Positions 15,401-21,361 of a DNA stretch of 21,361 nucleotides are shown here, one piece after another (the first letter of the stretch is position 1; the number at the start of each line of letters is the position of its first letter). The DNA comes from an uncultured Porphyromonadaceae bacterium (lineage in GTDB: Bacteria; Bacteroidota; Bacteroidia; Bacteroidales; Muribaculaceae): positions 1 to 21,361 of the forward strand of contig UROS01000017.1 in NCBI GenBank assembly GCA_900549445.1, written 5' to 3'. Made by a program: the position numbers and the translations under genes. The notes beneath the pieces are model-generated. The model saw nothing but the letters and a program-made list of their open reading frames with translations. It did not search any database and was not told the DNA's origin.

Positions 15401-15954
15401 GTGAGCTCTTCCTGCTGTTTATCCTCCGGCTCAGACCCGGATCCGGGCACCACATCGTAGTTGGCGGTCTCGGCGGTGGCATTTACAAGATTCACACGAG
15501 GGGAATCAAAAATGATGTCGTAGAGCGCGATACGCCCTATCATGAGTTCCGGTACGTTTATGGCCGCATTGAATCCTCTGACGGAGGCAAGCGAATCGGA
15601 CCACTGCGGGAGCTGACTTCTGGTTCCGGCAGGAAGACGCCGCAACGCGCGGCTCACCACGCTGAGATTGCGGACGTCGACCTCAAAACGCGGGAAGGTA
15701 GACCAGAAACTGAGTTCCACGCGGTCAATACTGACGTCAGCGTCGAGATATTCCGAAGCGGTTTTCTCCACAATGGGAGTGAGCCTGTCGGGTTTGAGAT
15801 AGTTGACGGCTACGGTAAGGAGGATGCCCACAAGGAGCAGCAGGGCTACAACGGCAATGAGCACCCATTTCACGATGCTCTTCCACAGCGGTCTGCGTAC
15901 CGGGGCGGGCTTGGGTTCAGTCTGGGGAGACGTTGACTTATCAGGTTCGGACAT
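12430..15954 (-). CDS. AsmA-like envelope protein, very large
   Basis: The 1174-residue product has a short Pro-rich cytoplasmic tail, one transmembrane segment (about residues 30-50, VLIAVVALLLLVGILLTVAV) and then a long periplasmic, beta-rich part beginning with the AsmA signature region (LTPIVEKTASEYLDADVSIDRVELSFWSTFPRFEVDVRNL). Repeated short strands such as LKGDATLKNF, and DFLINGSISNITKAL fit the elongated beta-groove of AsmA/TamB-type proteins, thought to carry lipids between membranes. The C-terminus is a lysine-rich tail (KEKNKKKKK). The frame is open from 16035, but that start overlaps the upstream gene by 58 bases; ATG 15954 gives a 23-base gap and a normal N-in tail. It overlaps the HAD gene by ATGA. 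Confidence 0.88.
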   Translation of the reverse strand: MSEPDKSTSPQTEPKPAPVRRPLWKSIVKWVLIAVVALLLLVGILLTVAVNYLKPDRLTPIVEKTASEYLDADVSIDRVELSFWSTFPRFEVDVRNLSVVSRALRRLPAGTRSQLPQWSDSLASVRGFNAAINVPELMIGRIALYDIIFDSPRVNLVNATAETANYDVVPGSGSEPEDKQQEELTIPDFSFGTFEIRGGMPIRYYSLPDSTDITVNLSTASLKGKDAPSYKLEVSGLSSATVAGIVINGLRFGLGGEINWNHREPWLLTLDRVKTGLAEVTAVTSATVNFADTLTVSAFDFELPLTRFNDILAIIPAGMQGELAKIQTDMALKADISLTRPYRPAIDSIPSFALSLNVPPSEAKYDNLILKKLELDAAATVDGTNPDNSVVNLKKLVMIGEGVGFELNADITTPVSDPAAKGTFKGGISMARLPKLLTSRLPFSLKGELRTDCGFAFRQSYFAPDKFHRISLKGDATLKNFYFAMNDASAKFFTDKAELRLGTDTEINNGKIQADSLLTASLTVDSISFFSPGMEIEGSRWKVGVGAQNKASSSDTTVINPIGGRISGKLLTMRSDEDSTRIRLRDVTIGASLRRYNGNSRQPLLHADIYAGRAFYGDRLNRASLKKAFMAFTAHPAPLKIGKRMRARMDSIAARHPGMSPDSVYAEARRIGRKARMRRQSNESVNHNSADVDFELDNSTRRLLRRWNAEGVVKAEKARVFTPYFPVKNVLSDLNLEFNTDEVTISDTRYRMGNSDFLINGSISNITKALTSRRGEALDIAFDLDCDTIDINQISAAAFAGAAFANSANRNSVTIPDSENEIALQKAVENAAQPEAATAIVVPSNIDALLNVRARNVIYSDLLLHDLTGSLMVLDGAINLHALRARTDIGSVDLSALYSAPAIDSLKFAFGVKINDFHIEKFMKFVPAVDSLMPLLRDISGIINADIAAASSVDSMMNIDIPSLTAAIKISGDSLVLLDAETFRTVSKWLLFKNKQRNMIDHMSVEMVVKDSYLEMFPFMFDIDRYKLGVMGTNDLAMNFNYHVAVLKSPLPFRFGINLKGNADNFKVRLGRAKLNEKSAGVQMAIADTTRINLVNRIENIFRRAAKADNSATSLRIPADPAAVSRAGDSELNDTISHADSLLFIKEGVLPAPPQPAVQLRQPDNKEKNKKKKK

Positions 15955-15977
15955 AGACAATAAAGAAGCTGATTGTT

Positions 15978-16814
15978 TTATTCGCCGCGTGGCGGACGGG
16001 CTGTAATGTGGAAACAGGGCTGGCGACGCTCGCATTTAACCCAAATTTTTCCCTCGTTGCGCATGGCAAACAATACTTCGGCGAGAACGCCCTTGAGGTC
16101 GTCGGTGCTCCGGGGCACCTCGTCGGTATTGGCGATGAAATTGGCGTAGGAGATGTCGAAGGTCGTGGCGAGCTGATGGACAGACGAGTCTATTGCGTTG
16201 GAGTTGCGGCGCCGGAGCTTAGCCACGGTACGCGGAGTCCGAAGCAGGCTCGTCACCTTAATGCGGTAGTCACCGCCGCCCCGGGCTGCGATGGTGTCGC
16301 GGAAACGGCGTCCGATTTCGTGGAGTGTGGCAGCAGCCTGCGGGACGAGATATGGCCGCGAGTATGTAAGCTTGTCGATGAAATAATCCTCGCAAGAGGT
16401 AATCTTAACAATGTCGCGCGACGGTTTCCAGTGGGAGCGGGTGTCGGTAAGAGGTTTAATCCCAATTTTCTCACCGTCGGCCCAATGCACGTAATTACTG
16501 TCGTTAAACACTTTGCGCAGGTCACGTCCTACGTAGTTTACCTTCATTTTCACCGTAGGCTCCGGCATGGAATCGAGACACTGCAGGTGACGGCTCACGG
16601 TGTCGGCGCTGAGGTCTTTCTCGCTAAGGGGGAGATCCTCGACTATGGTCTCGGACTCTGAATCCGGATCGACCTCAATCAGAAGGCTGTCGTCGTCGGT
16701 ACTGCGGTCGGAGCCGTTGCTCCCTGAGCATACAACGGCAGTCATTATGCAGAAAAAAACTGCGGGGAGGACTATCTTCAGGGTCTTTTTCGGGCTGAAT
16801 TTTCTATGCGCCAT
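15978..16814 (-). CDS. DUF5715 family protein, M15-peptidase-like
   Basis: The 278-residue protein has an N-terminal hydrophobic segment (about 12-29) that is a signal anchor or signal peptide, an acidic linker, then a domain containing KVTSLLRTPRTVAKLRRRNSNAIDSSVHQLATTFDIS and ending KCERRQPCFHITAR. H213 and D220 in SxHxxxxxxD and H269 in the final FHIT sit where D-Ala-D-Ala carboxypeptidases of the M15/VanY type bind zinc. A periplasmic cell-wall peptidase role is therefore plausible but is inferred from this layout only. It starts 8 bases after queC and precedes the AsmA-like gene. Confidence 0.82.
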   Translation of the reverse strand: MAHRKFSPKKTLKIVLPAVFFCIMTAVVCSGSNGSDRSTDDDSLLIEVDPDSESETIVEDLPLSEKDLSADTVSRHLQCLDSMPEPTVKMKVNYVGRDLRKVFNDSNYVHWADGEKIGIKPLTDTRSHWKPSRDIVKITSCEDYFIDKLTYSRPYLVPQAAATLHEIGRRFRDTIAARGGGDYRIKVTSLLRTPRTVAKLRRRNSNAIDSSVHQLATTFDISYANFIANTDEVPRSTDDLKGVLAEVLFAMRNEGKIWVKCERRQPCFHITARPPRGE

Positions 16815-16822
16815 GGGTCGGA

Positions 16823-17479
16823 CTATTCATTAATGGTTATACCGGCGAATTCAAGAGCCTCGATGCGCTCGCGGCAGGTGCCGCACTTTCCGCAGTGTCT
16901 TTCGCCTCCGCGATAACAGGAATAGGTGTGGGAGTAGTCAACGCCGAGATTTTTTCCGCGGAGGGCTATCTCCCCTTTGGTCAGGGAGGTGTAGGGGGCG
17001 AAAAGTTCAACATGCTCGTATGTCCCTTCTGAAATGGCCTGCGCCATGGCTGCAATAAAACCGGGGCGGCAGTCGGGGTAGATGGCGTGGTCTCCGGCAT
17101 GGTTGGCAATCATCACCCGCTTCAGACCCAGGCTCTCCGCCAGGCCGGCGGCAGCTGCGAGCATAATGCCGTTGCGGAAAGGCACGACGGTCGATTTCAT
17201 GTTAAGATCGTCGTAATTGCCCTCCGGAATGGCATCTGCGCCCTCAAGCAGGGAACTTTTGAAATTGCCGCCTATGAAACTGAGGTCTATCTCCCGGAGC
17301 GGAATATTGAGCCGGCTGCAATTGTAGCGCGCACACTCGAGTTCGCGAGACTCGTGGTTTGCTCCATAACGGCAGTATACGGCAACGGCTATGCGCCGGG
17401 CATAGTCGTAGAGCATAGTGGTTGAGTCCATGCCGCCCGACAACACGAGCAGCGAATCTTTTTCCGGTTCTTTCTTCAT
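16823..17479 (-). CDS. queC: 7-cyano-7-deazaguanine synthase (preQ0 synthase)
   Basis: The 218-residue enzyme converts 7-carboxy-7-deazaguanine to preQ0 with ATP and ammonia. The N-terminal PP-loop SGGMDS (14-19) binds ATP; the C-terminal zinc site is C188, C196, C199 and C202 (within CGKCGTC). The central PFRNGIMLAAAAGLAESLG, NHAGDHAIYPDCRPGF and TSLTKGEI segments are diagnostic. The ATG overlaps the queF stop (ATGA, 17479-17476), so two steps of queuosine synthesis are co-translated. queD and queE are not in the window. Confidence 0.96.
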   Translation of the reverse strand: MKKEPEKDSLLVLSGGMDSTTMLYDYARRIAVAVYCRYGANHESRELECARYNCSRLNIPLREIDLSFIGGNFKSSLLEGADAIPEGNYDDLNMKSTVVPFRNGIMLAAAAGLAESLGLKRVMIANHAGDHAIYPDCRPGFIAAMAQAISEGTYEHVELFAPYTSLTKGEIALRGKNLGVDYSHTYSCYRGGERHCGKCGTCRERIEALEFAGITINE

Positions 17480-17961
17480 TTAGCAGACATGTTTACACGT
17501 TGGTTCATCGAAGCGAGCATCCTCGCCTTTACAAGTTCCTGATGAGAAGAGTCGCCGTGGTTTGCAAACGGATAAATGGATATGCCGCCGCGGGGAGTGA
17601 AAATCCCGGTCACCTCGATATACTTTGGATCCATAAGCCGTATGAGATCCTTCATTATGATATTCACACAGTCCTCGTGAAAATCGCCGTGGTTCCGGAA
17701 GCTGAAAAGATAGAGCTTGAGGCTTTTGCTCTCGACCATGCGCTCGCGGGGGATGTAGGAGATGATTATCCGCGCAAAGTCGGGCTGGCCGGTCTTGGGG
17801 CACAGGGAGGTGAATTCAGGGCAGTTGAAAGTGACCAGATACTCGTTGTCGGGATGCTTGTTGACAAAGGTCTCGAGTACGTCGGGAGCATATCGGTCGG
17901 GGTATTTTACAGCAGTATTGCCGAGCAGACTGACGCCGCTCAGCTCATTTTCATTTCTCAT
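17476..17961 (-). CDS. queF: NADPH-dependent 7-cyano-7-deazaguanine reductase
   Basis: The 161-residue protein is the short (YkvM-type) QueF that reduces the nitrile of preQ0 to the amine of preQ1. The catalytic Cys is C54 in SLCPKTGQPDFA; the family motif ESKSLKLYLFSFRNHGDFHEDCVN supplies E77 and H95-E96. The frame is open up to 18027, but the extra codons run across the promoter -7 box, so ATG 17961 is chosen. This is the first gene of the nine-gene run and has a 24-base leader. Confidence 0.96.
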   Translation of the reverse strand: MRNENELSGVSLLGNTAVKYPDRYAPDVLETFVNKHPDNEYLVTFNCPEFTSLCPKTGQPDFARIIISYIPRERMVESKSLKLYLFSFRNHGDFHEDCVNIIMKDLIRLMDPKYIEVTGIFTPRGGISIYPFANHGDSSHQELVKARMLASMNQRVNMSAK

Positions 17962-17985
17962 CACTAAGCACTTTTTATTCGATAA

Positions 17986-17993
17986 CAAAGATA
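17986..17993 (-). promoter_or_regulatory. -7 box of the queF-to-hemW operon
   Basis: The minus strand reads TATCTTTG, a perfect TAnnTTTG box, ending 24 bases before the queF ATG. A matching -33 box is not clear. The leader is too short for a preQ1 riboswitch. No other promoter as good was noticed between here and hemW. Confidence 0.65.
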
Positions 17994-18021
17994 CGAATAA
18001 ATAGCGGAAATCCCTCGTGGA

Positions 18022-18057
18022 AAACAAAAAACTATTTTACCTCACAGGGAACGGTAA
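18022..18057 (-). terminator. Possible weak terminator after the pseudouridine synthase gene
   Basis: On the minus strand TTACC (18057-18053) pairs with GGTAA (18041-18037) around an 11-base loop, followed a few bases later by TTTTTTGTTTT. The stem is short, so termination may be partial; readthrough from topA into queF is possible. Confidence 0.35.
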
Positions 18058-18086
18058 TGACGGGGAATCAAAGTCGGTGGCCCAAA

Positions 18087-19013
18087 TTATCTCACCATCG
18101 AGGCGAAGGGGACGGGTACAGGGGTGGCGAAGCTCATTTCCTTTCGCGTGATGGGATGCACGAAACGAAGAGTCTGGGCATGAAGCGCCATGCGGTGGAT
18201 CGGCGACGATCCGGCTCCGTAGCGGCGGTCGCCGGCTATGGGGTGGCCGAGATCCTTCATATGGACGCGGATCTGATTCTTCCTGCCGGTGTCGAGCGAC
18301 ACTTCGAGCAGCGAGTATCCCCCACCCGACTTAAGCGTGCGGTAGCGCGTCACGGCAAGCTGCCCCTCTTCGGGATTATCGGTGGAATACACCTCGAAGC
18401 GCGAATTTTCGGCGAGATAGCTTCTCACTTCCCCATCGGCGGGTTCAACGACGCCTTCCACCACGGCAAGGTATTTACGTTCGAGCACCATATTGTTCCA
18501 GTTGTGCTGGAGCTTCTCCTTGGCCTCAACAGTCTTTGCGAAAACCATCAGTCCGGAGGTATCCCGGTCAAGACGGTGAACAATAAAGATTTTGTTGCGG
18601 GGGTCATGCCATTTCACGTATTCGCGCAGTATGCTGTAGGCGGTTCCCTCCTTGATTTTGTCGGTGCCCATAGAGAGAAGGCCATAGCCCTTGTTGACAA
18701 CGAGTATATGCTCATCTTCGTAGACGAGTTTGAGGCGGCGGTTATAGAAAACGCGGAATTCACGGGTAAGATTCACCTCAACCTTGTCGCCCTGCTTAAG
18801 GGGTGTGTCGAACTGGCGGGTGGGCATACCGTTTACAGCCACCTGATTGTGGGCGAGAAACTGCTTTATGCCCGTGCGCTTGCGGTCGGGCATCGACGCA
18901 ATGAGAAAATCGAGCAGGCGCAGATCGTCGGCACCGGCAATGTATGTCTCTATTACATCGGGGCGAAAGGGAGCTTTTCCCGACGCCGGATTGGTAGATT
19001 TTCGCTGCATCAT
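18087..19013 (-). CDS. RluA-family pseudouridine synthase
   Basis: The 308-residue protein has an N-terminal S4-type RNA-binding domain (about 30-85, LLDFLIASMPDRKRTGIKQFLAHNQVAVNG) and the RluA catalytic domain with HRLDRDTSGLMVFAK, where D149 is the catalytic aspartate. It converts uridine to pseudouridine in rRNA or tRNA; the S4 domain suggests an RluD/RluC-like rRNA role, but the target site cannot be told. The late motif DTGRKNQIRVHMKDLGHPIAGDRRYG is typical. Its ATG overlaps the topA stop (ATGA, 19013-19010), so the two genes are co-translated. Confidence 0.93.
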   Translation of the reverse strand: MMQRKSTNPASGKAPFRPDVIETYIAGADDLRLLDFLIASMPDRKRTGIKQFLAHNQVAVNGMPTRQFDTPLKQGDKVEVNLTREFRVFYNRRLKLVYEDEHILVVNKGYGLLSMGTDKIKEGTAYSILREYVKWHDPRNKIFIVHRLDRDTSGLMVFAKTVEAKEKLQHNWNNMVLERKYLAVVEGVVEPADGEVRSYLAENSRFEVYSTDNPEEGQLAVTRYRTLKSGGGYSLLEVSLDTGRKNQIRVHMKDLGHPIAGDRRYGAGSSPIHRMALHAQTLRFVHPITRKEMSFATPVPVPFASMVR

Positions 19014-21343
19014 GCTTTCTTTCTGCGGGTTGTTTTCTTTGGTTTCGCGTCCTGCTCCGCCATTATGGCGCGGACTTCGTCGAGCGTGAGGGCGGCGGGG
19101 TCAGCTACCGTGGGCGGAATCTTATAGTTGGTCTTCCCATGAGCGATATAGACGCCATAGCGGCCGTTGAGGATCCTTATTTCAGGCTCATCAGGGAAAG
19201 TTTTCACAATCTTGTTGGCTTCTTCAGTGCGTTTGGCATTGATGAGTGCAATAGCCTCGTCGAGAGTGATTGAGGTGGGGGCGAGATCCTTGGGTATAGA
19301 GACGAATTTGCCGTCGTGGCGGATATAGGGGCCGAAACGGCCGACGGCAGCCGTAACTGTCTTACCTTCGTACTCACCCACGGTGCGGGGGAGATCGAAT
19401 AGCTTAAGCGCCTCGGCAAGAGTGATCTCAAATACAGACTGGTCTTTGCGAAGCGACGCGAAACGAGGTTTTTCGCCGTCGGTACCCGCGGTTCCGATCT
19501 GCACGACAGGGCCGAAACGGCCTATTTTAACCGAAACGGGAAGACCCGAGGCGGGATCGGTGCCGAGTATTCGCTCGCCTACCTTATGTTCGGTTCTTAC
19601 GGAGTTTGCTTTCTCTACCTCGGGATGGAACAGATTGTAGAATTCGGCTATTTCCTTGTTCCAGATCTCCTTTCCTTCGGCAATAAGGTCGAATTTCTCC
19701 TCCATCTGGGCGGTGAAGTCGTAGTCGAGGATGTCGGGGAAATTGTCGGTGAGGAACTGGTTGACGATAACGCCGGTGTCGGTGGGTATGAGTTTGCCTT
19801 TCTCGGCGCCCACGGTCTCGGTTTTCTCAGAGGAGGAGACTTTACCCTTGTCGTTGAGGGTGAGCACCGCGAATTTGCGTTTGGTTCCGGGCTTCTCCCC
19901 TTTCGCCACATATTCGCGGTTCTGGATGGTGGAGATGGTAGGGGCGTAGGTAGACGGACGGCCGATTCCGAGTTCCTCCATTTTCTTTACGAGGGATGCC
20001 TCGGTATAGCGGGGCGGCTGGAGGGTGAAACGCTCGGCAGCGGTTACAGATTTTGCCTCGAGGATTTCGCCGGCAGTCATTGGCGGAAGAGCGGTTTCAT
20101 CGTCGGTCATTTCCACATCGTCGTCGTTTCCTTCAAGATAAACGCGGAGGAATCCGTCGAACTTAATCACCTCGCCGGTGGCGGTGAAGTGCTCGGATCG
20201 GCGTGAGGGAGAAATGTCGACGGTGGTTTTTTCGATTTCAGCGTCGGCCATCTGCGAGGCAATAGTGCGCAGCCGGATGAGACGGTAGAGTTTTTTCTCA
20301 CGGTCGGTTCCTTCGATTGTCTCCTTGTCGATGTAGGTGGGACGTATGGCCTCATGTGCCTCCTGGGCGCCCTTCGACGAAGTGTGGAACTTGCGCACGT
20401 GGAGATAATTGTCGCCGTGGTCTCGGCGGATGAGTGCCGAAATGGTGCCTATAGCAAGCTGAGAGAGGTTGAGCGAGTCGGTACGCATATAAGTAATGTA
20501 GCCCGCTTCGTAGAGTTTCTGAGCAATCATCATTGTCTGCGAAACTGTGAAGCCTAACTTGCGGGAGGCTTCCTGCTGTAGCGTCGAGGTGGTGAAGGGG
20601 GGAGCCGGTGATTTGCGGAGCGGTCTGACACTGACGTCGGTCACCTTGTAGGTTGAGCCGGCGCAGTCCTCGAGGAACTTGCGCGCGGCAGCCTCGTCGG
20701 GCAGACGGTGGGAAAGCTCGGCTTTGAGAGGGGCGTTGCTTCCGGGAACGGCAAACTGGGCCGTGACACGGAAGTAGGGTTCACTTCTGAAGTTGTTTAT
20801 TTCGTTTTCCCGATCCACAATCAGCCTTACGGCAACGGACTGAACACGGCCGGCAGAAAGTGCGGGCTTTATTTTCTTCCAGAGCACCGGGGAAAGCTCG
20901 AAACCTACGAGGCGGTCGAGCACACGGCGCGCCTGCTGGGCATCGACGAGGTTCAGGTCAATGTCGCGCGGATTCTCAATAGCATGGAGGATTGCGTCTT
21001 TTGTGATTTCGTGGAACACAATGCGGCGGGGATTCTCCTTTTTCAGTCCGAGCACCTCGAAAAGATGCCATGATATGGCCTCTCCTTCGCGGTCCTCATC
21101 GGAAGCGAGCCATACGGTCTCAGCCTGGGAGGCTGCTTTTTTCAGCTCCTTTACGAGTTCCTTTTTGTCGGACGGAATTTCGTAAACCGGTGAAAAGCCA
21201 TCGTTGAGGTCAATACTGATGTCTTTCTTCCGAAGGTCACGGATATGACCGTAGCTCGACATGACCTTGTAGTCCTTGCCGAGATATTTTTCAATCGTCT
21301 TGGCTTTAGCCGGAGACTCCACTATAACGAGGTTTTTCAACAT
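19010..21343 (-). CDS. topA: DNA topoisomerase I (type IA)
   Basis: The 777-residue enzyme relaxes negative supercoils by single-strand passage. The Toprim domain begins MLKNLVIVESPAKAKTIEKYLG and contains SDEDREGEAISWHL (81-94); the catalytic tyrosine is Y285 in YITYMRTDS. After the core, TASLVKKMEELGIGRPSTYAPT is intact. The C-terminal part has repeated glycine-rich modules (KIGRFGPVVQIG, AVGRFGPYIRHDGK, LNGRYGVYIAHGK) of the topoisomerase C-repeat type and a basic tail, with no four-cysteine zinc fingers of the E. coli kind. It starts 18 bases from the right edge, so its promoter is not fully visible. Confidence 0.97.
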   Translation of the reverse strand: MLKNLVIVESPAKAKTIEKYLGKDYKVMSSYGHIRDLRKKDISIDLNDGFSPVYEIPSDKKELVKELKKAASQAETVWLASDEDREGEAISWHLFEVLGLKKENPRRIVFHEITKDAILHAIENPRDIDLNLVDAQQARRVLDRLVGFELSPVLWKKIKPALSAGRVQSVAVRLIVDRENEINNFRSEPYFRVTAQFAVPGSNAPLKAELSHRLPDEAAARKFLEDCAGSTYKVTDVSVRPLRKSPAPPFTTSTLQQEASRKLGFTVSQTMMIAQKLYEAGYITYMRTDSLNLSQLAIGTISALIRRDHGDNYLHVRKFHTSSKGAQEAHEAIRPTYIDKETIEGTDREKKLYRLIRLRTIASQMADAEIEKTTVDISPSRRSEHFTATGEVIKFDGFLRVYLEGNDDDVEMTDDETALPPMTAGEILEAKSVTAAERFTLQPPRYTEASLVKKMEELGIGRPSTYAPTISTIQNREYVAKGEKPGTKRKFAVLTLNDKGKVSSSEKTETVGAEKGKLIPTDTGVIVNQFLTDNFPDILDYDFTAQMEEKFDLIAEGKEIWNKEIAEFYNLFHPEVEKANSVRTEHKVGERILGTDPASGLPVSVKIGRFGPVVQIGTAGTDGEKPRFASLRKDQSVFEITLAEALKLFDLPRTVGEYEGKTVTAAVGRFGPYIRHDGKFVSIPKDLAPTSITLDEAIALINAKRTEEANKIVKTFPDEPEIRILNGRYGVYIAHGKTNYKIPPTVADPAALTLDEVRAIMAEQDAKPKKTTRRKKA

Positions 21344-21361
21344 ATATAGGTATACTTTGAG

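Noticed and set aside
15955..16035. Longer start for the AsmA-like protein at 16035
   Set aside because: It overlaps the DUF5715 gene by 58 bases and adds a basic, non-conserved leader; ATG 15954 fits the gene spacing.
17962..17986. preQ1 riboswitch ahead of queF-queC
   Set aside because: The leader between the -7 box and ATG is only 24 bases, too short for any known preQ1 aptamer plus expression platform.
17962..18027. Upstream start for queF adding 22 residues
   Set aside because: The added codons cross the -7 promoter box at 17986-17993 and do not resemble QueF N-termini.
1..21361. Amber (TAG) reassignment as the explanation for the split helicase
   Set aside because: TAG is used as the normal stop of holB and of the TPR frame, and all other genes read with the standard code.
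1..21361. CRISPR array or tandem spacer-like repeats
   Set aside because: No regularly spaced direct repeats were seen; the only repeats are the dispersed hairpin copies.

Overview
The window looks like chromosomal DNA from a gut Bacteroidales, most likely a Muribaculaceae-type genome. The evidence is several promoters with the Bacteroidetes -7 box TAnnTTTG (some with a TTTG/TTTC-like -33 box), the absence of clear Shine-Dalgarno sites, and Bacteroidetes-type protein families (DUF5715, AddB-like nuclease, Pif1-like helicase with TPR tail). The assignment is from pattern recognition only. All protein genes lie on the minus strand; the only plus-strand gene is a tRNA.

Layout in transcription order (right to left). 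At 21343-18087, topA and an RluA-type pseudouridine synthase overlap by ATGA. At 17961-5329 lies a tightly packed nine-gene run starting from one visible promoter: queF, queC, a DUF5715 protein, a giant AsmA-like protein, a HAD phosphatase, aroB, holB (delta prime), an AddB-like PD-(D/E)XK nuclease and hemW. Four junctions are ATGA overlaps and the rest are gaps of 1-23 bases. The run mixes queuosine biosynthesis, envelope biogenesis, the shikimate pathway, replication/repair and heme handling.

Between 5242 and 4217 is an AT-rich accessory patch. It holds a short 54-codon ORF and an unrecognised 186-residue protein joined by a GTGA overlap behind a near-perfect promoter, followed by a hairpin-rich repeat bounded by 12-bp inverted repeats. 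Next come a tRNA-Pro(CGG) with its own promoter and strong terminator on the plus strand, a secreted L,D-transpeptidase read divergently, and the RNase P RNA gene rnpB.

Only 26 bases downstream of rnpB begins a Pif1-like helicase whose frame is interrupted by an in-frame TAG immediately after the last helicase motif. The same frame continues as a TPR region lacking an ATG start. The leftmost 660 bases hold two facing copies of the same three-hairpin repeat found at 4.2 kb and the first codons of an unidentified gene running off the left edge.

The most noteworthy observations are the amber-split helicase-TPR gene, the dispersed three-hairpin repeat family (three copies, one with terminal inverted repeats), and the coupled small-ORF/hypothetical pair. 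No CRISPR array, prophage or complete transposon was seen.
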